Source of the DNA: Pyrinomonadaceae bacterium
GTDB lineage: Bacteria; Acidobacteriota; Blastocatellia; Pyrinomonadales; Pyrinomonadaceae
Length of the DNA stretch: 64,000 bases
Direction: 5' to 3'
NCBI GenBank assembly: GCA_014380365.1
Contig: JACMJZ010000009.1
Span: forward strand, 62,001 to 126,000
The notes under the pieces were generated by a model. It ran no database searches. It worked only from the letters and a program-made list of their open reading frames with translations, and was not told the origin of the DNA. Of the stretch, positions 30,370-38,781 are shown piece after piece (position 1 is the first letter of the stretch; every line of letters begins with the position of its first letter). The position numbers and the translations under genes are program-made.

Positions 30370-30469
30370 CCAGCTCCTAACAAGGTTTGCGCGCCGGGTG
30401 ATGTTGCTGGCTATCACGTTGCCCGGCCGTCCTTGTGTTTGAACTCGTAACGACCCACTTCCTACCGTC

Positions 30470-30510
30470 GACCTGACCGCTGACTTCTGACATCCGATCT
30501 CTGACCTCCG
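30470..30510. repeat. CTGAC heptad array after a small membrane gene
   Basis: Heptads of the type TCTGACC/TCTGACA are repeated about five times in the gap between 30370 and 30514, just downstream of the convergent glycosyltransferase. Confidence 0.75.
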
Positions 30511-30514
30511 TTCC

Positions 30515-31840
30515 TCAAGCCATTGCGACGCTATGGTGTGCGGCGAAGAGCGCCAACATCAAACTGAACAGGATAAGCGAAACGACGCGATAGACTTCGT
30601 CAAAGCGCTCGCGGCGCCCGGCCATGGCCAACACCAAAAAAACCGGAAACAGCACCATCGTGTATCGACCTTGCGACTGCAAGATCTGCGACGAAAGGGA
30701 AACGACAACCGACATCAGAGTGTAACAGGCAAGCGGCCACCACTCCCGTCGCCTGAGCAGCACGATACCGCAGACGATGGCGGTCATCGCGAAAATGAAA
30801 TTAAGAACGCGAAAATCCCATGGAATTCCGATCAGCGTGGGCTCCCGGACAAACTGATAAAGCGTGTTCAGGAAAAATCCGCTGGTGCGTCCCCAGGTGA
30901 CCAGAATATCTTTGAACGCGAACGCATTGCCCGTATGCAAATGGAGAAAGCACATAAAAGCGAACAGGCCGGCGGGGAGGATCGCCAGACACAATAGTCT
31001 CGGCTTCCAAAAGTCTCGCCGCAGAAAGTCGCGCAAGGAAAAACTTCCGTACGTGTGCCAGTAGATCAGGAACAGTGCCGGTAGCAAGAGTACGCCAGTG
31101 ACGCGCGTCGCGGAAGCGAGTGCGCCACAAAGGCCGGCCAGCCACCAACGTTCACGACGCGCCGCAAAGAAACTACCGAGCGTAAGAAAAAGGAAAAGCG
31201 ATTCGGTGAGCGGCAGGGAAAAGAAATAACTTGTGGGAAAGATTGCCAGGTAAAAGAGAGTGCGGCGTGCATCCTTTTCATCGAGGCCAAAAGTAAGCGC
31301 CAATTTGTAAAGCAGAATGAGCGCGCCGAAGAAGAAGAGGTTGGACAAGAAAATCCCGGTAATCATAAACTCGCCGGTCAAACGGGAGGCGGCGCGCCAG
31401 ACCATTGGGAACATCGGGAAGAATGCCCAGTTGCGCTGCTCGTCAACTCTGAAAGGGCCCGCATGGTAGCCGAGTTCCGCGATGCCCAAATACCAGTTGA
31501 CGTCGGCAACTTGCGTGTTTTCTCTCAGCAGTTGCGCGACCGGCGTTTTGTCGAAATGGAAATCAAACCCGCGGCTCGTGTCGTAAGAACCGGTCGTGAT
31601 GCGTCCTATCTGTCCACCGATGATCATCACGGCGAAGACGAATACACGGGTGAGCAGGAAAACGTAGAGTGCGGTCCGCAGCGCCCGATCGCGGGTGATG
31701 CGAGACAGAATTCTGCCGGGGGAGCCTGGACCCTTGCCTGTTGCGCTTGCGGCCCGCAGAGGTGGAGGGGCGGCTTCTAGCGTGCTGGGACCGCGGGCGC
31801 CCTCGCCCGCATTCGTGGGCGCGGGTTCTTCTGTGGACAT
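30515..31840 (-). CDS. PIG-V-like membrane mannosyltransferase
   Basis: This 441-residue integral membrane protein has about ten helices and resembles bacterial homologues of GPI mannosyltransferase 2. The fold is GT-C: an acidic/His loop after the first helix (DVNWYLGIAELGYHAGP), then WAFFPMFP and FPTSYFFSLPLTESLF. It probably adds a mannose-like sugar from a polyprenyl-phosphate donor at the outer face of the membrane. I start at the ATG at 31840. The longer frame to 31933 adds 31 residues with no support. It is divergent from the GT2 gene. Confidence 0.83.
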   Translation of the reverse strand: MSTEEPAPTNAGEGARGPSTLEAAPPPLRAASATGKGPGSPGRILSRITRDRALRTALYVFLLTRVFVFAVMIIGGQIGRITTGSYDTSRGFDFHFDKTPVAQLLRENTQVADVNWYLGIAELGYHAGPFRVDEQRNWAFFPMFPMVWRAASRLTGEFMITGIFLSNLFFFGALILLYKLALTFGLDEKDARRTLFYLAIFPTSYFFSLPLTESLFLFLTLGSFFAARRERWWLAGLCGALASATRVTGVLLLPALFLIYWHTYGSFSLRDFLRRDFWKPRLLCLAILPAGLFAFMCFLHLHTGNAFAFKDILVTWGRTSGFFLNTLYQFVREPTLIGIPWDFRVLNFIFAMTAIVCGIVLLRRREWWPLACYTLMSVVVSLSSQILQSQGRYTMVLFPVFLVLAMAGRRERFDEVYRVVSLILFSLMLALFAAHHSVAMA

Positions 31841-31970
31841 GATTGACTGAATCCTTTGCCGCACCTGCAAGTGAAAAAACGAAGGGCGCGTGGAAGGAAC
31901 AAGATATGATAAAGTCCGCGCCACTCGCAACAACGCCGTTACAGGAGCCCGTTTGAGGACTGACGATCGA

Positions 31971-32939
31971 ATGCTCGTATCAATTGTAGTGCCGTGTTAC
32001 AACGAGGAGGCCGTGCTGGCAGAGTTGCACGGCAGGCTCATTTCAATGCTCGAAGGCGTTGAAACCGTGAGCTTCGAAATCATATATACCGACGACGGTA
32101 GTCGGGACCGGACACCTGAGATTCTGAGGGGACTGCAAGCCGCCGACAACCGCGTTCGCGTCGTTTCACTCTCGCGAAACTTCGGACACCAGGTTGCGGT
32201 GACTGCCGGGCTCGAACACACGAGCGGCGACGCGGTAGTTATTATCGATGCGGATCTGCAGGACCCACCCGAAGTGATTCCCGAGATGATTGCGCGCTGG
32301 CAGGATGGTTACCAGGTGGTGTATGGATTGCGCGCTAAGCGCGAGGGCGAGACGACGTTTAAGCTTTGGACCGCGAAGGCTTTTTACCGGCTCATCAACC
32401 GCGTTTCAGAAGTTGAAATCCCGATCGACGTCGGCGACTTCCGCCTGATAGATCGCCGGGTGGTCGATGTGTTGCTCGCGATGCCGGAGCGCGATCGTTT
32501 TTTGAGAGGGATGATTAGCTGGGTGGGTTTCAAGCAGGTAGCCGTGATCTATGATCGCGCGGCACGCCACGCCGGCGAAACAAAGTACTCGCTGATAAAG
32601 ATGCTGCGGTTTGCCGTGGATAGCGTGATCTCGTTTTCCTTCGCCCCGCTGCGACTCGCTATCTGGGTCGGCTTCGCGGCGATTGCCGCCGCAGTCGTTG
32701 GTATCGTTTACGCACTCGTTATTCGCTTCTACACCACGACGTGGGTGCGCGGGTGGGCGTCAATTTTCACCGCCGTGCTTTTCCTCGGAGGTATTCAACT
32801 GATCACGCTGGGCATCGTCGGCGAATATGTCGGGCGCATTTATGCCGAAGTTAAGCTGCGACCGCTTTATGTCGTGGGGGAGCGGCTGGGTTTTGACGAA
32901 CCCAAGCAGACGCCGGACGCGTCGACAGAGGTTGAGTAA
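31971..32939 (+). CDS. GT2 polyprenyl-phosphate glycosyltransferase with membrane tail
   Basis: This 322-residue protein is a GT2 domain (MLVSIVVPCYNEE; DADLQDPPE with the DxD-like metal site) followed by two C-terminal transmembrane helices (about 235-260, 270-295). This is the layout of GtrB/ArnC-like enzymes that make polyprenyl-phosphate sugars. It could supply the donor for the neighbouring GT-C enzymes. The start is at the ATG at 31971, with GAGGA about ten bases upstream. The large membrane protein starts about 60 bp downstream, suggesting an operon. Confidence 0.88.
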   Translation: MLVSIVVPCYNEEAVLAELHGRLISMLEGVETVSFEIIYTDDGSRDRTPEILRGLQAADNRVRVVSLSRNFGHQVAVTAGLEHTSGDAVVIIDADLQDPPEVIPEMIARWQDGYQVVYGLRAKREGETTFKLWTAKAFYRLINRVSEVEIPIDVGDFRLIDRRVVDVLLAMPERDRFLRGMISWVGFKQVAVIYDRAARHAGETKYSLIKMLRFAVDSVISFSFAPLRLAIWVGFAAIAAAVVGIVYALVIRFYTTTWVRGWASIFTAVLFLGGIQLITLGIVGEYVGRIYAEVKLRPLYVVGERLGFDEPKQTPDASTEVE

Positions 32940-33001
32940 TCGAGTTGACTCGTCTTTCGAATGAAAAAACGGATGAAGAGAAGCGGCGCGGAGTGATCGC
33001 A

Positions 33002-35674
33002 ATGATCTCATCGCGCCGCAGGTTCTTCGGCAGCGAACTCTCAATCGTCATCGCCTTTCTCGCCCTCGCGGCACTGATGACCTGGCCCTGGGTACTCCAC
33101 CTCCGCGACGCCGTTCCGGATACCGGTGATCCATATCTCATCAGTTGGATCATGTGGTGGGACTACTACCAAACATTTCACGATCCGCTGAATCTCTTCC
33201 AGGCGCCGCTTTTTTATCCCTATAGCTACACGCTCGCCTTCAGCGAACACAGTTATGGCCTGGCGCTTCCTTTCTTTCCACTCTATGCCCTCGGCGCTTC
33301 GCCACTCATGGTCCTCGGCATAGCGACCATCACCGGGTTCGCATTTTCCGGCTATGGCGCGTTTCGTTTGGCCCGCACACTGACCGGCTCCAACGGCGTC
33401 GCCTGGGTTGCGGGAATAGTCTTCGCATTTATCCCGTATCGCTTTCATCAGTTATCGCACACGCAGTACCTCTTCGCCGGATGGATTCCGCTCCTGCTCG
33501 AGGCCTTCGTTCTTTTTGCTCGCGAGCGGAGCTGGAAAAGGGCGATTTGGCTGGGAGCTGCGTTTACGATGAACGCGCTGACGTGCATACACTGGTTTGT
33601 CCTGACACTAATTCCGCTTGGTGCATCCGCAGCATACTTACTCACGCGTTATCGCATCTGGACTGATCGAAAACTATGGTTGCGAGGCGGCGCGTGTTTG
33701 GCGGTGGGCACGCTGGTGTTGCTGCCATTCCTGATTCCCTATCAAAGGGTTTCGCAGCTTTATAAGTTCACGCGCAACCCCGACGAAGCGATCGGCTACT
33801 CCGCCAATGTCGGAAACTGGCTATCAGCCGACAAGCTGAACAAGATTTGGAACGGCTTTGGACCTTCCGGTGGCCCGGGCGAGCGGGCGCTGTTCCCCGG
33901 CATGCTGCCGTTGCTTCTGATGCTTGCGGCGATATTTATTTCCAGACCAAAGAGCGGCCGTACGGGCGTCCCTCCGTGGGCGCCCCCGGCCACCGCAAAT
34001 TCGGGGCGCCCACAGAGGGACGCCCCTACAGTCCATTTGCGGGAGCGCTCGAAAACGCTTCTGATATTGGATACGCTGATCATCGCTTCGCTCATGATCG
34101 CAGCGCTTGCCTACGGTTTCGAGGATGGCGTCCGGCTGCCCGGATTGAAAAAACCTCACGTTACCGACGAAGGCGAAGCGCTCCTTGTTGGCGCGATACT
34201 ACTCTTCATTCGTCTTTGCCTGGCCTACCCCGAGGTCACGCGGTTCCGCGGAGATCATTGTTTGATCGAGACGCTCCTCGCGAAACGACGCTCGGAAGCC
34301 TTTGGCATTGGAATGATCTGGCTGGTCCTCGGATTTCTTGGTTCCCTGGGAATGAACTTTATCTTTCACCGTCTTCTGTTTGAGAACGTCTTCCTTTTCA
34401 GAAGCATGCGCACCCCGGCACGTTGGGCGATGATTGCTTACGTCGGCCTTGCCCTGCTCGCCGGGCTCGGCGCGAAGCGGCTGGCCGAAATGATCGCCCG
34501 ACATCGTCCGCGTTTCCGTCCCGAGTTTACCTTCGCAATTATTTGTCTTGTCGTGTTATTCGAGCAGAGGGCTGCGCCGCTCCCGCTCATGCGCGGCGAA
34601 CCCAATCCCGATGAAGTAACGCTCTACTTGAGAGACACGCCGATGCGGGGTGGCATCGTCCACCTTCCGGCGGGAGGCAAGGTGGGAAACTACCGTTACG
34701 TGCTGCGACAGGCCGATCACCGGCGGCCGCTGGTCACTGCGATTTCCGGCTTCGGAACGCCAATCCTGACCGAAGTCGAATCACTTTCGCAGAGCAACCC
34801 GATACCCGACAGGTTTCTCAACTTGCTTGAAGAAATCCCCGCGTCATATCTCGTCGTTCACGATTCGTTATTGGAGCCACCCGCTCGCGATGCAGTCAGC
34901 GATTTGCTCCAACGCGGAATTGCGAGCGGTCGTTTGCGATACATCAGACGATTTGCCGGCAGCAGCATCAATGGAAACGAAGCCGCCGACCTTTATGCCG
35001 TCACGAAGGTGGAACCAAGTGCCATCAGTCAGTCGCTTCCACCTACGGCCTCAGCGCGACCTGAACTCCTCGTTCAGCTTCAGGAGGAACCGGCGGTGCT
35101 TGTTTCTCAGTTTGACGTCTGGAGTTTTCCACTCGAACGCTTCTACCAAGTTTCCTACGGGCGGCTGCCGAAGTATGCCGAGTTCATCAAGGATGCACGC
35201 GCGACTGCGAACAGCGTGACGGTGGGTCGCCAGGGATGGCAGGAGAAGTTACGCGAAAACTTTAAGACTTTCGGAGAGATGTGGGTGAAACGGCCGGAGT
35301 TTGCAAAGTACTACGCGGGAAAGTCGGATGAAGATTTCGTGGCCCAACTCTTTCGGAACGGCGGCGAGACTCCCGACGAAGCAGAGCGAACCGCACTTGT
35401 GCGCGGACTCAGCGAACGCAGAGAAACTCGCGCCTCAGTGTTGTGGAAAGTGATGTCGAATGAAGGCGTCGCGCGGCACGAACAGGACCGGGCGTTAGTG
35501 CTGATGCACTACTTCGGCTATCTTCGTCGCAATCCGGACGACCCGCCAGACAACGACTGGAACGGCTTTAACTTCTGGCTGGAAGAGTTTCGCAAGACCG
35601 GCGATGCAGAGCAGTTGCGGCGTGCCTTCATGCTGACCGGCGAATATATATCAATTCTGGAAAAGAAAAAGTGA
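33002..35674 (+). CDS. large membrane protein, GT-C-like, with C-terminal DUF4214
   Basis: This 890-residue protein has about twelve transmembrane helices (about 1-530) in an arrangement like GT-C/ArnT family enzymes. A soluble middle follows, then a DUF4214 domain (about 720-890) ending in HYFGYLRRNPDDPPDN and FNFWLEE. An in-frame palindromic element (33960-34029) codes a Pro/Gly/Arg-rich loop of about 23 residues between helices. The in-frame TTG at 32945 is an alternative start. Its stop overlaps the next gene start (GTGA). I infer a role in transfer or display of surface glycan. The activity is not proven. Confidence 0.8.
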   Translation: MISSRRRFFGSELSIVIAFLALAALMTWPWVLHLRDAVPDTGDPYLISWIMWWDYYQTFHDPLNLFQAPLFYPYSYTLAFSEHSYGLALPFFPLYALGASPLMVLGIATITGFAFSGYGAFRLARTLTGSNGVAWVAGIVFAFIPYRFHQLSHTQYLFAGWIPLLLEAFVLFARERSWKRAIWLGAAFTMNALTCIHWFVLTLIPLGASAAYLLTRYRIWTDRKLWLRGGACLAVGTLVLLPFLIPYQRVSQLYKFTRNPDEAIGYSANVGNWLSADKLNKIWNGFGPSGGPGERALFPGMLPLLLMLAAIFISRPKSGRTGVPPWAPPATANSGRPQRDAPTVHLRERSKTLLILDTLIIASLMIAALAYGFEDGVRLPGLKKPHVTDEGEALLVGAILLFIRLCLAYPEVTRFRGDHCLIETLLAKRRSEAFGIGMIWLVLGFLGSLGMNFIFHRLLFENVFLFRSMRTPARWAMIAYVGLALLAGLGAKRLAEMIARHRPRFRPEFTFAIICLVVLFEQRAAPLPLMRGEPNPDEVTLYLRDTPMRGGIVHLPAGGKVGNYRYVLRQADHRRPLVTAISGFGTPILTEVESLSQSNPIPDRFLNLLEEIPASYLVVHDSLLEPPARDAVSDLLQRGIASGRLRYIRRFAGSSINGNEAADLYAVTKVEPSAISQSLPPTASARPELLVQLQEEPAVLVSQFDVWSFPLERFYQVSYGRLPKYAEFIKDARATANSVTVGRQGWQEKLRENFKTFGEMWVKRPEFAKYYAGKSDEDFVAQLFRNGGETPDEAERTALVRGLSERRETRASVLWKVMSNEGVARHEQDRALVLMHYFGYLRRNPDDPPDNDWNGFNFWLEEFRKTGDAEQLRRAFMLTGEYISILEKKK
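33960..34029 (+). repeat. palindromic element inserted in frame in a membrane protein
   Basis: Arms 33960-33986 and 34003-34029 match as reverse complements at 25 of 27 positions. The frame stays open through the element. The length is about 70 bp, but the frame continues to the end of the gene. Confidence 0.9.
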
Positions 35675-36489
35675 AAGTGAACGACGGCGAACCACCACTG
35701 ACAACTCTGGACGACCAGGATCAAGCGTGCCTGTCCGTTGTCATTCCGGTTTACAACGAAGCAGCTACGCTGGCCGAGGTGGTCCGAAAAGTCCTGCTCA
35801 TCCCGCAGATCCTCGAAGTGATTATCGTCGATGATTGTTCGACGGATGGCACCAGCGACTTAGCGCTGGAGTTAAGCGCGCAAGATCGCCGCGTACGCGT
35901 GGCGCGTCACCAACGAAATTCTGGCAAGACCGAGGCGTTGAAGACGGGCTTCGCTCTGACCACCGGCGAAATCGTTATCGTGCAGGATGCCGATTTGGAA
36001 TACGACCCAGGGGAAATCGGCGGCGTGATTCAGCCGATCATCGATGGTCACGCCGACGTTGTTTATGGTTCGCGGTTCCTCGTTAAGAAGGCGTCTCGAG
36101 TGCTCTACTTCTATCATTACGTGGCCAACAAACTGCTGACTTACACGTCCAATGTCTTGACGAATCTGAATATGACGGATGTGGAAACCGGGTATAAAGC
36201 TTTTCGTGGCGAGATAATTCGTGCGATGACCATCAGCTCGCACGGCTTTGGTTTTGAGATTGAAGTTACCGCGAAGGTCGCCAAGCTGGGCTGCGCGGTT
36301 TATGAGGTGCCCATCAGTTACTACGGCCGGACCTACGAGGAAGGGAAGAAGATTCGCGCGCGCGACGGGTTGATCGCCTTCTGGTTTGTCTTGCGCTTCA
36401 ACCTCCTATGCTCGCGGCGCGCTTCTTTCCGGAGTTTTCCTGACCTGACCCGTCGAGCGATGACGCTACATCAGAACCGAGAGCGGTAG
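35671..36489 (+). CDS. GT2 family glycosyltransferase (DPM1-like)
   Basis: This 272-residue soluble protein starts at a GTG overlapping the previous stop by 4 bp. It has the GT2 fold: SVVIPVYNEAATLAEVV, VDDCSTDGT and QDADLEYDPGEIG (DxD region). It lacks the C-terminal membrane helices of the GT2 at 31971. It resembles dolichol-phosphate mannosyltransferase-type enzymes that charge a polyprenyl carrier. Donor and acceptor are unknown. Translational coupling suggests a shared job with the membrane protein upstream. Confidence 0.88.
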   Translation: MKVNDGEPPLTTLDDQDQACLSVVIPVYNEAATLAEVVRKVLLIPQILEVIIVDDCSTDGTSDLALELSAQDRRVRVARHQRNSGKTEALKTGFALTTGEIVIVQDADLEYDPGEIGGVIQPIIDGHADVVYGSRFLVKKASRVLYFYHYVANKLLTYTSNVLTNLNMTDVETGYKAFRGEIIRAMTISSHGFGFEIEVTAKVAKLGCAVYEVPISYYGRTYEEGKKIRARDGLIAFWFVLRFNLLCSRRASFRSFPDLTRRAMTLHQNRER

Positions 36490-36511
36490 AGTCGAACAGT
36501 GACTCAACCAT

Positions 36512-36717
36512 TCAAGCTGAGACAATTTGCAGGTAGGGAAGGTGGGCAAGCGCAGCGCGCCCCCGCTCCAGCCTGGCGTAGTTCTCCTCAAGATTTAGAA
36601 ATTAGATAGGCCTCATAGCTTGAGCCTTTCCCAAGAGAGAAGCACGACGCTGCACTGGAGCGGGGGCGCGCGTCGCTTGCCCACCTTCCCCACCCCGCAA
36701 AATTGTTTTAGCTTGAG
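36512..36717. repeat. palindromic element family C, copy 1
   Basis: Arms 36532-36571 and 36655-36694 match at about 37 of 40 positions (core CCCCCGCTCCAG). The pairing extends outward to about 36512 and 36717. It occupies nearly the whole gap between two convergent genes. Confidence 0.87.
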
Positions 36718-36764
36718 CGGCTAAGTCGTTGTTGAGTGGGTCAGGATTCAGCGTTCAGCGTTCA

Positions 36765-38243
36765 TCATTTCTGCACGTAGACCTTAAACTGGCCGCGCTC
36801 CTGGATGATCTCGCAGTTTTCACAGGGTAACCCGTGACCGATGACGACTGCGCCCGGCGGAGGCGGCTCGTCGCGGGGGATGCGGTGGAAGCTGTCGATA
36901 CTGACGCCGCGCAGCGTCGCATACCAGAAGGCGTAGACATAAGCGGCCGGAGTATGATCACGAAGATAAATCGGACGTTCGGGTCGATTCAGAGCGCTGG
37001 CAAGAAGTTCCGGGTAGTAACTGTCAAAAGCATCGACTCGCGGCGGCGCCTGGTGGAAACTCTGTTGAAAAATCGCGCCCTGCAAAAGTATTGCAAGCAC
37101 CAAAACCGCTAAGGTAATCTGGCGCGCTTTTCTAAACCGCTGGTTTGTGTCCAACAAAAACTCGACTGCGGGCACGGTCAACACGAGCAGAAAAATCGGA
37201 AGCGCTATCAGGCGCAGCGTGTGAAAGTGATCGAGCGTGAGGGATGCAGGGATGGGGGAGACTGCCAGGCCGTAAAGCACAAAACGCCACCACGCTTCGC
37301 GCCGGCGCCTTAACAGGATGAAAACGAAACCAAGCAACGCGAGGATCGTTGCGCCCGCCAGCAAGCTGCCCATTTTGCCGGGTAAGTGATGGCGCGGTTC
37401 CGGGTCGCCCTTTACGAGCCAACTGCGAGGACTGAAATTCTGCACGTAGTTTTGAACGAACCGAACCGCTATTTGGGTGCGCGTGTCGCCGGGCTTGATG
37501 TAAGTGACATCTTTGAACCGCTCACCTAGCGCTGAGGGGTTGCGCACCATGAAAACTGCCAGCGGGAGAAGCGTAAGACCAAAGACTACCAACGTGAGGA
37601 CCACGCTGCGCCAGCGACGTTTGGTCAAGAAGAATAAAAGGCCCAGGCCCAATAGCGCCGCCAGCAGCCTGCCGCCCGGGTAAGTGTAAACCATCAGACC
37701 GAGCAACAAGCCGAGACCCGCGGAAATGGGCCACGACCACTCGTCTCGCTTCGAGGCGGCGTGCAAAAGCACCAGGAAGAGAACCAGCAAGGCAGGGAGG
37801 AGCGCGACTTCGAACACCAGGCGGCTCACCTCGAAGAACCAGGGAGTAAGTCCTGCGGCAATGAAGACTATGAGGCCGGCAACGCGTTGGCCGGTAATCC
37901 GCAGCGCCAGCAATCCCAGCAGCAACACGGTGGCCAGACCGAGTATGGCGCTGAATATTCGAGCGACGAAGATGCTCGGTCCCGTAAACTTGAATATCGC
38001 GGCCAGCGCGTAGATGTAGACCGGGCTCTTGTATTCGCCGAACGCGCGAAAGTAGAGTGGGAAGGCGTGGCCATACTCGTCGACGCCCCGGTTCGCAATG
38101 GTGTGAGCGTTGTAAGCGATCGAAGCTTCGTCAACGAAGAAGCCGGCCGGGTTGTTTGGCACTGCTGCAAAATAAGTCGCCGCAACCAGTAAACTCGCGG
38201 CCAACAGAATCATCTCGATGCGACTCAGTCGAGCTTGTTTCAT
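36765..38243 (-). CDS. GT-C (ArnT/PMT-like) membrane glycosyltransferase
   Basis: This 492-residue protein has about eleven transmembrane helices. Its N-terminal periplasmic loop has the Asp-containing motif FFVDEASIAYNAH expected of the catalytic Asp in ArnT/PMT-like enzymes. It probably transfers a sugar from a polyprenyl-phosphate donor to a lipid, protein or glycan in the periplasm. A C-terminal soluble segment follows (about 380-492). It is convergent with the GT2 gene upstream across a palindromic gap. Confidence 0.85.
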   Translation of the reverse strand: MKQARLSRIEMILLAASLLVAATYFAAVPNNPAGFFVDEASIAYNAHTIANRGVDEYGHAFPLYFRAFGEYKSPVYIYALAAIFKFTGPSIFVARIFSAILGLATVLLLGLLALRITGQRVAGLIVFIAAGLTPWFFEVSRLVFEVALLPALLVLFLVLLHAASKRDEWSWPISAGLGLLLGLMVYTYPGGRLLAALLGLGLLFFLTKRRWRSVVLTLVVFGLTLLPLAVFMVRNPSALGERFKDVTYIKPGDTRTQIAVRFVQNYVQNFSPRSWLVKGDPEPRHHLPGKMGSLLAGATILALLGFVFILLRRRREAWWRFVLYGLAVSPIPASLTLDHFHTLRLIALPIFLLVLTVPAVEFLLDTNQRFRKARQITLAVLVLAILLQGAIFQQSFHQAPPRVDAFDSYYPELLASALNRPERPIYLRDHTPAAYVYAFWYATLRGVSIDSFHRIPRDEPPPPGAVVIGHGLPCENCEIIQERGQFKVYVQK

Positions 38244-38281
38244 ACTAAAGGAACCGTGATCAAGCGAAAGTAATCCTTGAT

Positions 38282-38532
38282 GAGGTCAGTACCACCACGC
38301 GGTAGCGGATGGATCAAAACTCCAGAAATCCCACCAACGGTCAGCGCGGCTCTGCCGCCGCACAGTGCGGAAAGGCTCCGCCTTTCCGTCGCTTCCGCTT
38401 TTTCTTCTTGAGGCTGTGCCTCAACTGGAGGCGTAGCCTCCGTTAATTCTTAGAGAGACTCAACGGTAAGGCAGAGCCTTACCGCACTGTGCGGCGGCAG
38501 AGCCGCAGCTCCCGCGTGGGGGTACTGACCTC
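38282..38532. repeat. palindromic element family D (outer arms)
   Basis: Outer arms 38282-38302 and 38511-38532 (GAGGTCAGTACC with its complement) enclose the family A element. The GTCAGAACC/GCGGTAGCG block at 4195-4226 and the element at 60635-60730 look related. Confidence 0.75.
38346..38506. repeat. palindromic element family A, copy 3
   Basis: Ends contain GCACAGTGCGG and GCACTGTGCGG (38346-38370, about 38484-38506), with internal hairpins AAAGGC/GCCTTT and GGTAAGGC/GCCTTACC. It has the same nested layout as copies 1 and 2. Confidence 0.9.
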
Positions 38533-38781
38533 GTCGGACCGGGTACGAGTGACTGCGCCACACCCACTTCAGTGCTAATTAGACTTTGAAGGTTACCCAA
38601 TCCAGTTCCTCAATACCCTAAAGGACTAACATGCACTTGAGAAAAATGCGGCTGCCGTATGATACTTCAATCGCTCCACCCGGGTCTTTGGTTTGATCCC
38701 GGGCCGTTTCAACGAGGCAAAAATAGCGACAACTGCCTTAATGCTTTGGCCCAACCTAAACAAAGCGCTTCCACGTAGCAC

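Larger units (their letters stand above)
38244..38781. promoter_or_regulatory. 538-bp divergent gap rich in palindromes
   Basis: This gap holds a nested pair of elements (outer 38282-38532, inner family A copy 3 at 38346-38506) plus about 250 bp of simple sequence up to the start of the membrane protein. I see no gene. Confidence 0.6.
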
